Of a DNA stretch of 6,816 nt, positions 1 to 5,750 are shown one piece after another. The stretch covers positions 1 through 6,816 of the forward strand of contig JACZUR010000127.1 in assembly GCA_022573095.1 (NCBI GenBank). Direction: 5' to 3'. The notes beneath the pieces are model-generated. The model did not search any database. It saw nothing but the letters and a program-made list of their open reading frames with translations, and was not told the DNA's origin. How positions within the stretch are numbered: position 1 is the stretch's first letter; the number at the start of each line of letters is the position of its first letter. The position numbers were made by a program, and so were the translations under genes. This DNA comes from Gemmatimonadota bacterium (GTDB lineage: Bacteria > Gemmatimonadota > Gemmatimonadetes > Gemmatimonadales > GWC2-71-9).

Positions 1-272
1 TCTGGCGCGTCGGGTCGGATAGTGTAGATCTCGGGATTACCATCCCGATCGGAGGAGAACACGATCCGCGTCCCATCGGGCGACCAGTCGGGGCTGTAGT
101 AGACGACCTGGTTCCCCTGCGGAGCGCTATCTGTAGAGGCTTGGCTCGACGTTGCGGCGCGGTCTTCCTGTAAACAGGCCGTCACCGGAAAACACAACAG
201 CCCAAGGGCTGCGAACACGTTCAGCCGCAATGCGGCGAGACGCACAAGGAGAGAAGTTCTGACGACAGCCAT
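1..272 (-). CDS. TolB/WD40-like (PD40) beta-propeller lipoprotein, N-terminal part
   Basis: Reading leftwards from an ATG at 272-270, 90 codons are visible and the gene leaves the window without a stop. A clear Shine-Dalgarno (GGAGGA, 5 nt before the ATG) fixes the start. The N-terminus has a positively charged, then hydrophobic stretch (LNVFAALGLLCF) and a lipobox PVTAC with Cys33, so a lipid-anchored exported protein is predicted. A Ser/Thr/Ala/Gln-rich linker follows (about 35-55). Next comes one textbook PD40 blade at about 59-83 (YSPDWSPDGTRIVFSSDRDG, then NPEIY). Such repeats occur in TolB, in tricorn-like proteins and in many secreted propellers of unknown ligand. Only the first blade is visible, so a C-terminal peptidase or other domain beyond the edge cannot be excluded. 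It lies downstream of the acetyltransferase gene on the same strand, but 300 bases away, so co-transcription is uncertain. Confidence 0.85.
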   Translation of the reverse strand, partial: MAVVRTSLLVRLAALRLNVFAALGLLCFPVTACLQEDRAATSSQASTDSAPQGNQVVYYSPDWSPDGTRIVFSSDRDGNPEIYTIRPDAP

Positions 273-430
273 TTGTTCCTCCACTGGTTGCCAATTATTC
301 GTGACTCTTCAGGACACCTGTGGCATCCAGCATAGTTACACCGTGAGCGAAAGTTGGTGCCAGGCCCAAGCGCTTCTGGCATCACCATACGGTTTTGTTC
401 GTGCAGCGTGCAGCGGAATTCGGACTCCCC
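273..430. other. intergenic, nothing recognised
   Basis: This is the upstream region of the minus-strand PD40 lipoprotein gene. Apart from the ribosome binding site next to that gene I see no convincing promoter, hairpin or open frame with protein-like composition. An AATAAT hexamer occurs on the minus strand near 290-295, but no matching -35 box lies at a usable distance. Confidence 0.4.
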
Positions 431-642
431 CACCGTCTTCCACCGTCTTCCACCGTCCTCTACCGTCTTCTTTCTTACCACACCCTTTTCAGCACAACTC
501 CCCACCGTCTTCTCGCCCTCGATACTCACTCTGCCTTACTCACCACCGTCTCTTTTCCCCTCGCACCGTCACTCAGCTCAACTCTCCACCGTCTTTCTCA
601 CCGCCTCCCTCACCACCTTCGTACTCCGATCTCGTCACCGCA
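431..642. repeat. CACCGTCTTC low-complexity repeat tract (pyrimidine-rich on plus strand)
   Basis: Four adjacent 10-bp units start at 431, 441, 451 and 461 (CACCGTCTTC, CACCGTCTTC, CACCGTCCTC, TACCGTCTTC). The CACCGTC core recurs at 503, 544, 564 and 587, with weaker forms at 599 and 636. A longer, roughly 30-bp unit is present twice: 481-510 and 564-594 both read CACCSTYWY-CAGCWCAACTC-CCACCGTCT with small differences. The tract lies between two minus-strand genes and overlaps the last codons of the acetyltransferase. The decreasing regularity from left to right suggests growth by replication slippage followed by decay. Spacers are absent or irregular, so it is not a CRISPR array. Confidence 0.8.
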
Positions 643-1154
643 TAGATGACGATGTCCTCGAACGAATTCCATTTCTCGACGTGCTGAAGCAATGTCCCCT
701 CGCGCAGCATCCCGATCTTTTCCAGCACGCGCCCCGACGGAGGATTGGCGGCGAAGTGCCCCGCAAAAACACGGTTCAACTTCAGGTCGCGAAAGGCGTA
801 CTGCAGCACCGCGCCGGCTGCTTCGGTAGCATACCCGCTGCCCCAATGCGGCCTCCCGATCCAATAGCCCAACTCGGCGCGACTGTGCTCGAGTTCGAGC
901 TGGAGACCCGCAGCGCCCAGGAACTCACCCGTTTCAATCAACGCGACAGCGAATACCACCGACTTGTGAGCCTCCAGCTCGGCCGCCCTCTTCCCAATGA
1001 AGTCCTCGGCGTACTCCCGGGTGTATGGATGCGGAATGTTCAGAGTCGTGGCAGCAATGACGCGCTCACCCGCCAACCGCACCAGATCGTCAGCATCGGT
1101 TATTGCAAAGGCGCGAAGCCGCAATCGTTCCGTCGTCAGTTCGGGATAGGACAT
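573..1154 (-). CDS. GNAT family N-acetyltransferase, RimJ/RimL-like
   Basis: The 193-residue product is a cytoplasmic acetyl-CoA-dependent N-acetyltransferase. It begins like the RimJ/RimL group (PELTTERLRLRAF, 4-16). Motif A is at about 96-112 (GYWIGRPHWGSGYATEA, acetyl-CoA pyrophosphate loop). Motif B is at about 137-149 (NPPSGRVLEKIGM). The substrate (ribosomal protein N-terminus, amino acid or antibiotic) cannot be told. I chose the ATG at 1154-1152 because the family's usual N-terminus starts there. The frame stays open to a GTG at 1286, but those extra 44 codons are translated repeat DNA. No Shine-Dalgarno precedes the chosen ATG; the repeat element abuts it. A sigma70-type promoter lies at 1324-1352. 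The last 17 or so residues (EYEGGEGGGEKDGGELS) are encoded by the CACCGTC tract and look like a read-through tail rather than part of the fold. Confidence 0.92.
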   Translation of the reverse strand: MSYPELTTERLRLRAFAITDADDLVRLAGERVIAATTLNIPHPYTREYAEDFIGKRAAELEAHKSVVFAVALIETGEFLGAAGLQLELEHSRAELGYWIGRPHWGSGYATEAAGAVLQYAFRDLKLNRVFAGHFAANPPSGRVLEKIGMLREGTLLQHVEKWNSFEDIVIYAVTRSEYEGGEGGGEKDGGELS

Positions 1155-1158
1155 AAGG

Positions 1159-1300
1159 GCTGTAAGCTGTAATGCTCCCCGTTGTAAGAGGGTTGGAGGG
1201 CTAGAGGGTCGGAGGGCTGAAGGTTCAGCGATCACGGTTCCCCATTCCCGATTCCCGATTCCCACTCCCCACTCCCGGCTCCCCACTCCCTACTCCTCGT
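1159..1300. repeat. composite intergenic repeat element, copy 1
   Basis: The parts, in plus-strand order, are as follows. Two GCTGTAA heptamers lie at 1159-1172. An 8-bp-period block of AGGGNNNN units has G-tracts at 1190, 1198, 1206 and 1214. A link TCAGCGATCACGGTTCCC lies at 1225-1242. From 1238 come nine consecutive 7-bp units: TTCCCCA, TTCCCGA, TTCCCGA, TTCCCAC, TCCCCAC, TCCCGGC, TCCCCAC, TCCCTAC, TCCTCGT. The same order of parts recurs at 1660-1762. The element starts 4 bases upstream of the acetyltransferase start codon and fills that gene's leader. The minus strand carries at least four GGG tracts spaced by 4 bases, and the plus strand carries four GGG tracts spaced by 5 bases in the octamer block. 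Both match G-quadruplex spacing rules. Confidence 0.85.
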
Positions 1301-1323
1301 TCACTCCTCCCGCCACGCTGTTG

Positions 1324-1352
1324 ATTATAAGGAATACGGTTTCTCTTGTCGA
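1324..1352 (-). promoter_or_regulatory. sigma70-type promoter for the acetyltransferase gene
   Basis: On the minus strand a TCGACA -35 box (plus coordinates 1347-1352, 5 of 6 consensus) is followed after exactly 17 bases by a perfect TATAAT -10 box (1324-1329). Transcription would start near 1317 and run through repeat copy 1 before reaching the acetyltransferase ATG at 1154, giving a leader of about 160 nt. This is the best promoter match I found in the window. Activity is inferred from sequence only. Confidence 0.7.
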
Positions 1353-1449
1353 ACGGGATTGCGTCTCACCTCGGACGCGAATAGGTTGCGGTCGTTGGCA
1401 GAGCAATTCGTGCTCGGCCCACGAAGTGGCAGTCTAACGAAGGATCGAG

Positions 1450-1656
1450 ATGTTTGCTCCAGGTTCAGGTGGAATCCGCAACATATTCAGCCCGTTCATC
1501 CGAGAGTGCTTCGAGCACCTGCGTGTTCGCAAAAGCTTTCCGGAGGGGGGCGTGAAACCTGGCGACGACTGTTTCCCGGGCAAAGATTCGCCTCGAAACA
1601 AACGCGACCCGCGCGACTCGAGACCGACCAAGCCCCGAAAGCTGAAGGAGCTCTAG
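1450..1656 (+). CDS. possible small basic protein, unknown function
   Basis: This 68-residue frame starts with ATG after a reasonable ribosome binding site (AAGGA, 5 nt upstream) and ends in TAG, 3 bases before repeat copy 2. I do not recognise the family. The first half (about 9-30) could form a short amphipathic segment (IRNIFSPFIRECFEHLRVR). The second half is very polar, rich in Lys, Arg, Asp and Pro, and ends PRKLKEL. There are two cysteines, no signal peptide and no membrane segment. Third codon positions are mostly G or C after the first ten codons, as in the neighbouring real genes. Against it are the short length, the competing overlapping frames on both strands, and the location between two repeat elements. 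It may be a decayed remnant. Confidence 0.35.
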   Translation: MFAPGSGGIRNIFSPFIRECFEHLRVRKSFPEGGVKPGDDCFPGKDSPRNKRDPRDSRPTKPRKLKEL

Positions 1657-1659
1657 GAA

Positions 1660-1762
1660 GCTGTAAGCTGTAGGCGGTCAGCCTGTCAGCCGGTCAGCGA
1701 TTACGATTCCCGGTTCCCGATTCCCGCTCCCTCCTCCCCGCTCCCTGCTCCCTGCTCCCTGC
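1660..1762. repeat. composite intergenic repeat element, copy 2
   Basis: It has the same layout and orientation as the element at 1159-1300. GCTGTAAGCTGTA lies at 1660-1672. Three tandem 8-bp units CNGTCAGC lie at 1675-1698 (CGGTCAGC, CTGTCAGC, CGGTCAGC). The link TCAGCGATTACGATTCCC lies at 1694-1711. From 1707 come eight 7-bp units: TTCCCGG, TTCCCGA, TTCCCGC, TCCCTCC, TCCCCGC, then TCCCTGC three times. The first block and the link agree with copy 1 almost base for base, whereas the octamer units differ completely. The minus strand again has eight G-tracts spaced by about 4 bases. It lies between the small frame at 1450-1656 and the leader of the three-gene plus-strand operon. Confidence 0.85.
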
Positions 1763-1795
1763 CGGTGGCTCAATCCACGGTTCGCAGTGTACGAC

Positions 1796-1803
1796 TATAT
1801 TTG
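1796..1803 (+). promoter_or_regulatory. candidate -10 region for the plus-strand operon
   Basis: TATATT (1796-1801) matches a sigma70 -10 box in 5 of 6 positions. The extended TATATTTG also fits the TAnnTTTG element known from Bacteroidota promoters. It is about 75 bases before the ATG of the first operon gene. No good -35 or -33 box stands at the expected distance, so the call rests on position and the -10 match alone. Confidence 0.3.
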
Positions 1804-1875
1804 AAAATTCGGCTATTGGCGGCCATTGACAGCGCTCGGCGTGGCGGGTGCAGAACAGTTCCAACCGGGGGAAGT

Positions 1876-4290
1876 ATGAAAAGTAGTATAGCCAGTTCAT
1901 TGGGCCTCTCGGCCTTTGTGTTTCTCACCCTGCCTTTGAGCGCACAGACCTATCTCACTAGTCCCGCCGAACCACTGCAACTAGCAGGCTTTGGAGCCTC
2001 GGTCGCGGTGGCTGGGCAGGAGATCTTTGTCGGGGAATCTCGGAACTCCTATAAGCCGGGCGTCGTCTATGTCTACCGCACACATAGCGGCGAGTGGGGA
2101 GAGCACGCCCAGCTGACCGCGGCTGACGCGGTCAACGGCGACGGTTTCGGCAGATCGATGGCGATCAGCGGCAACGTGATGATCGTTGGCGCATCGACTC
2201 CCGCTGACGATCCCGGCGGTGCGGTTTATGTCTTTGAGAAGAACGAAGACTCCGGCGAATGGCACCAGGCTGCGCGCCTGACGGGAAGCGATATCGAGGA
2301 CGGCGACGGGTTCGGCGTCGCGGTTGCGACCAACGGCAGCTACGCAATAGTCGGAGCCTATTCTCAGGACTCTACGGGTGCGGCGTACGTTTTTGCCCGG
2401 GCGGCCAACGGCAGCTGGACCGAACAGGCCAAGCTCCTTCCCGAAGACGTCGCAACCGGTGACCGCTTCGGTGTGACTATATCAATGAAGGGTGGCCACG
2501 CCATGATCGCGGCTACCCGTCAGGACAGTGCGCGCGGGTCTGTTTACGTCTTTGGACTCGACGAAGAATCGGGTGCATGGCAGGAACAGAGCAAACTAGA
2601 CCCAGCGGATCTGGAGCCCGACGACAGGTTCGGGTCCACGATACTCCTGGAAGACGGTTTCGCTCTCATCGGCTCCGGCCGGCCCAACAATCGGGCTGGA
2701 TCGGTTCACAGTTTCGAACTCGACGGCGAATCGGGTGAGTGGACGGAGAGTACCACGCTCGTTCCGTTTGACGCCTCCGCCAATCTGCGATTCGGAACAT
2801 CGGTTGCCCTGGGCGGCAACGACGTGTTGGTGGGTGCACCTGGCGCATCGGGTCGCACGGGAACGATCTACATAATGACCTGGGATCCGGAAGCCGGCTA
2901 CACCAGCGCGGTGAAACTGATGTCCGCAAGCGCGAGCGGAGGTGATTTCTTTGCAGGACAGCTGGCGGCCGACGGCGACCTCGCAGTGGCGGCTCTCAAC
3001 GGCGCCGACTTCGGCGCGGGTAAAGCTGCTGTGCTGGAGCGCAATTCAACCACCGGTATGTGGGCAGAAGTAGCCGTACTCATGAGCGAGGAGGAGAGTC
3101 TCGATCCCATCGCCGGAGGGCGGATCGATTGCGAAGACGGATGGGCTGCGCAGTTCGAGTGCAGTGATGTCAACCTCGTGTCCTTCATACCTGTCAGCGA
3201 ACTCGGCGGCGGTCGCGGTGTTTTCCTCAACGACCTCTGGGGTTGGACGGACCCGGACACGGGGAAAGAGTATGCCATCGTGGGCCGCGCAGACGGCACT
3301 TCGTTCGTGGACCTCAGTGATCCCTTGAATCCCGTCTACATCGGTAACCTTCCCAGGACCGCAGGCGCCAACGCGAGTGCATGGCGTGACATGAAGGTCT
3401 ACGCCAATCACGCTTACATCACCTCCGACCGAGCCGGCGATCACGGCATTCAGGTGTTCGACCTCACGCAGTTACGTGGCCTGACCTCGCCGGTAACGTT
3501 TGAAGAGACTGCCCGCTACGACCTGGTCAGCAGCGCCCACAACATCGTCATCAACGAGGAGACGGGATACGCCTATGCCGTTGGCATCAGCGCCGGTGGT
3601 GAGACCTGTGGCGGCGGACTCCACATGATCAGCCTCGAGAACCCGTCCGCGCCAACCTTTGCGGGCTGTTTCTCCGACCCGCAGACAGGACGAGCGAGCA
3701 CAGGCTACAGTCACGACGCCCAGTGCGTCATCTACCGCGGCCCTGACGCCGAACACTCTGGTAGAGAGATCTGTTTCAGCGCCAACGAGACGGCGCTGAG
3801 CGTCGCCGACGTAACGGACAAGGACAACCCGGTTGCGCTTGCGCGAGCCACCTACCCCAACGTCGGTTACACGCACCAGGGATGGATAACCGAAGACCAC
3901 CGATACTTCTTCAGCAACGACGAACTCGACGAACTGCAGGGTAACGCTGAGTCGACCAGAACACTCGTGTGGGATATCGAGGATCTCGACGATCCCATTT
4001 TGGTAAGAGAGTTCTGGGGAGAGACGCCGGCGATCGACCATAACCTCTACGTGAGGGGTGATCTGCTATACCAATCGAACTACAAGGCCGGACTTCGTAT
4101 ACTCGATATCAGTGATCCGGAAAACCCGAGAGAAGTGGCCTATTTCGACACCCGGCCCGTCGGCGACAATTCACCGGGCTTCAGCGGCTCGTGGAGTAAC
4201 TACCCGTTCTTTGAAAGCGGAATGATAATCGTATCGAGCATGAACGAGGGACTCTTCATCCTGCAAAAGAGCCCAGAACTGGTACCGTAA
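1876..4290 (+). CDS. secreted protein: seven FG-GAP repeats plus choice-of-anchor B propeller
   Basis: The product has 804 residues. The ATG at 1876 gives a Sec signal peptide (MKSSIAS, hydrophobic core 9-20) with probable cleavage after LSA (Ala23). A purine run GGGGGA lies just upstream. The N-terminal half carries seven FG-GAP-type blades, each with a G-D-x-FG start and a VGA-like strand, at about 38, 88, 143, 195, 249, 302 and 355. Seven is the number needed to close an integrin-like propeller. From about 415 to 798 it matches the choice-of-anchor B family. Seen there are paired cysteines C419 and C429 before VNLVSFIP, DLWGWTDPDTGKEYAIVG (453-470), DPLNP (482-486), SAHNIVIN (553-560), YSHDAQCVIY (611-620), GREICFSANE (629-638), THQGW (666-670) and DISDPENP (744-751). 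Family members often carry a sorting tail, but this one stops right after the last strand, so it should be released or held by partners. Ligand and activity are unknown. It is the first gene of the operon. Confidence 0.92.
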   Translation: MKSSIASSLGLSAFVFLTLPLSAQTYLTSPAEPLQLAGFGASVAVAGQEIFVGESRNSYKPGVVYVYRTHSGEWGEHAQLTAADAVNGDGFGRSMAISGNVMIVGASTPADDPGGAVYVFEKNEDSGEWHQAARLTGSDIEDGDGFGVAVATNGSYAIVGAYSQDSTGAAYVFARAANGSWTEQAKLLPEDVATGDRFGVTISMKGGHAMIAATRQDSARGSVYVFGLDEESGAWQEQSKLDPADLEPDDRFGSTILLEDGFALIGSGRPNNRAGSVHSFELDGESGEWTESTTLVPFDASANLRFGTSVALGGNDVLVGAPGASGRTGTIYIMTWDPEAGYTSAVKLMSASASGGDFFAGQLAADGDLAVAALNGADFGAGKAAVLERNSTTGMWAEVAVLMSEEESLDPIAGGRIDCEDGWAAQFECSDVNLVSFIPVSELGGGRGVFLNDLWGWTDPDTGKEYAIVGRADGTSFVDLSDPLNPVYIGNLPRTAGANASAWRDMKVYANHAYITSDRAGDHGIQVFDLTQLRGLTSPVTFEETARYDLVSSAHNIVINEETGYAYAVGISAGGETCGGGLHMISLENPSAPTFAGCFSDPQTGRASTGYSHDAQCVIYRGPDAEHSGREICFSANETALSVADVTDKDNPVALARATYPNVGYTHQGWITEDHRYFFSNDELDELQGNAESTRTLVWDIEDLDDPILVREFWGETPAIDHNLYVRGDLLYQSNYKAGLRILDISDPENPREVAYFDTRPVGDNSPGFSGSWSNYPFFESGMIIVSSMNEGLFILQKSPELVP

Positions 4291-4293
4291 CCA

Positions 4294-5721
4294 GTGAATC
4301 GCAGCTCCGTAGTATTCGGGCTCTTGGCGGCTCCCCTCCTGGGCGGGGTGGGAGGGGGGGCCGCGTTCGCTACATATAGCATCGATCGGACGCGATCAGC
4401 GAGTGACCCCGTCCAGGTCGAGCCTGACTACGCACGAGTGCAGGTGATACTCGATCGCGGCTGCACCGGCTGCCACGCGGGCGCTGACGCGGCGGCCGGC
4501 CTGCGGCTCGATTCCTGGGACAACATCATAGCGGGCTCCCGGCATGGGGAAGCGATCATCCCATTTGATTCGGACAACAGCCTGGCCATCGAGTTGTTGA
4601 CCAAATTAAACGGCGGACCCCATCCAGCAGAGCTTGGTGCAAATCCAATCGTCGCCGATGACGTTCTCGCGCTGCGGATGTGGATTGACGCAGGCGCAAG
4701 GAACGCGGACGGCGTTGCGCCCTACGCCGACGCCACGCAGCTGCTCTATGTTGCAAACCAGAACTCGGCGATGGTTTCGATCATCGATATGGAAGCTGAC
4801 GTCGTCGTTCGCACCGTCGATCTGCAGGAACTCGGATTCCCACCCGATGCCAAGCCACACCATGTCGCCGTCGAGCCCGACGGATCGCACTGGTATGTAT
4901 CGCTCATCGCGGCGAACCGGGTTCTGAAATTCAACCGCGCTAACGAGCTTGTCGGTCAGGTGGAGTTCGAGCGGCCCGGCATGCTTGCACTGCATCCGAC
5001 CGAGGACTTCCTCTACGTGGGCCGGTCGATGGCGGCGGTCAATCCGCCGCAGCGGATAGGCATCATCAGCCGGTCGGACATGGAAATCGACGAGATAGAC
5101 GTCTTCTTCCCCCGGCCGCACTCAATGGCTCTTCACCCCAACGGCGAGTATCTGTACACGTCGAGTTTGGCTGTGAACCAGATCGCAGCGATCGAACTCG
5201 CAAGCGACGAGCTGGAGTTGTCCACGCTGGATGGGCCGCCTCATGTTTTCGTCCAGTTCGCCATATCGCCGGATGGAAATACCATGGTCGCCGCCGCGCA
5301 ACTTACCGCCAAACTTCTCGTGTTCGACATCACTAACCCGATGTCACCGGAACTGGAAGACATTATCGACGTCAACGCTGCGCCTTGGCATCCGACCTAC
5401 TCGCCCGACGGACATTTTGTCTACTTCGGCAACCTCGGGGACAACACCATTACGGTCGTGGACATGGCGGTACGCCGCCCGGCCGGTTTAATCACCGGTA
5501 ACGGTGTCGCCGAGCCGCACGGCAGTGCCTTGTCGCCGGACGGAAGCCGGCTCTATGTATCCAACCGCAATGTGAGGGGGGCGTACACGCCTCGATACGA
5601 CCTCGGCGACAACGCCAACTCAGGGACGGTCATAGTCATCAATACAGAGACGCACGCGATTGAGAAGGTCATCGAGGTGGAGGGATACGCCGCTGGCGTT
5701 GGGACGCGGACACGAAACTAA
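4294..5721 (+). CDS. exported c-type cytochrome fused to YVTN-type beta-propeller
   Basis: The product has 475 residues. The frame opens with GTG 3 bases after the preceding stop, with no Shine-Dalgarno, so translation is probably coupled. The N-terminus is a hydrophobic signal sequence (VVFGLLAAPLLGGVGGG) with an AFA cleavage motif at 24-26. Residues 45-136 resemble the Planctomycete-type cytochrome c domain: one haem site CTGCH (57-61), GLRLDSWDNIIAG (69-81) and a closing LRMWIDAGA (127-135). The MPP motif usual before that end is missing, so Met129 may be the distal ligand. Residues 146-475 form a YVTN/YNCE-like propeller with blades near 149, 189, 229, 276, 321, 364 and 408, marked by HP-NGEYLYTS, SPDGNTMVAAA and SPDGSRLYVSN. 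A periplasmic or surface redox role is likely, but the electron partner is unknown. A GG(A)G-rich run at 4341-4360 lies inside the signal peptide codons. Confidence 0.9.
   Translation: MNRSSVVFGLLAAPLLGGVGGGAAFATYSIDRTRSASDPVQVEPDYARVQVILDRGCTGCHAGADAAAGLRLDSWDNIIAGSRHGEAIIPFDSDNSLAIELLTKLNGGPHPAELGANPIVADDVLALRMWIDAGARNADGVAPYADATQLLYVANQNSAMVSIIDMEADVVVRTVDLQELGFPPDAKPHHVAVEPDGSHWYVSLIAANRVLKFNRANELVGQVEFERPGMLALHPTEDFLYVGRSMAAVNPPQRIGIISRSDMEIDEIDVFFPRPHSMALHPNGEYLYTSSLAVNQIAAIELASDELELSTLDGPPHVFVQFAISPDGNTMVAAAQLTAKLLVFDITNPMSPELEDIIDVNAAPWHPTYSPDGHFVYFGNLGDNTITVVDMAVRRPAGLITGNGVAEPHGSALSPDGSRLYVSNRNVRGAYTPRYDLGDNANSGTVIVINTETHAIEKVIEVEGYAAGVGTRTRN
4331..4360 (+). promoter_or_regulatory. 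G-quadruplex / hairpin-forming run in the signal peptide codons
   Basis: Positions 4341-4360 read as G-tracts of 3, 4, 3 and 7 separated by single bases (C, T, A), a very compact G-quadruplex motif. The same G-run can instead pair with CTCCCCTCC at 4331-4339, giving a 9-bp stem (4331-4339 with 4351-4359, one G-U) and an 11-base loop. It begins about 40 bases after the GTG start of the cytochrome gene. An effect on translation is inferred, not shown. Confidence 0.5.
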
Positions 5722-5750
5722 CCACTTTCACAGACAGGTAATCGTTCCAG

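Noticed and set aside
431..600. CRISPR-like array of CACCGTC units
   Set aside because: Units are 7-10 bp, directly adjacent or irregularly spaced, with no unique spacers of uniform length and no cas genes.
354..1172. Long plus-strand open frame opposite the acetyltransferase
   Set aside because: It is antisense to a gene with clear GNAT motifs, is rich in Pro/Ser/Arg, and has no recognisable domain. It is a shadow of GC-rich coding DNA and of the repeat tract.
1155..1286. GTG at 1286 as main start of the acetyltransferase
   Set aside because: The 44 added residues are translated heptamer and octamer repeats, and the family N-terminus begins at the ATG at 1154. The GAGGAG upstream of the GTG may simply be part of the G-rich repeat. 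It is kept as an alternative in the findings.
1359..1673. Alternative overlapping frames around the small protein (plus 1359-1673 and minus 1434-1631)
   Set aside because: Neither has a convincing ribosome binding site, and the plus-strand one runs into repeat copy 2. Only the frame at 1450-1656 has a proper site and a stop before the repeat.
1159..1762. Integron attC sites or a transposon flanking the small frame
   Set aside because: No integrase or transposase is present, there are no attC-type core sites, no terminal inverted repeats and no target duplication. The shared parts are tandem repeats, not mobile-element ends.
1826..1854. Perfect TTGACA at 1826-1831 as -35 box of the operon
   Set aside because: At 16 to 19 bases spacing the sequence is GC-rich (TGCAGA or similar) and resembles no -10 box. 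The transcript would also start at or after the region needed for the ribosome binding site.
1765..1875. Upstream ATG at 1765 as start of the FG-GAP/choice-of-anchor B protein
   Set aside because: The extra 37 residues are Arg-rich with no domain match and begin at the edge of a repeat array. The ATG at 1876 directly precedes a normal Sec signal peptide, which would be buried if the upstream start were used.
3472..4041. 189-codon minus-strand frame within the choice-of-anchor B region
   Set aside because: The opposite strand has well-conserved family motifs throughout. The antisense translation is Val/Arg/Asp-rich with no ribosome binding site or domain.
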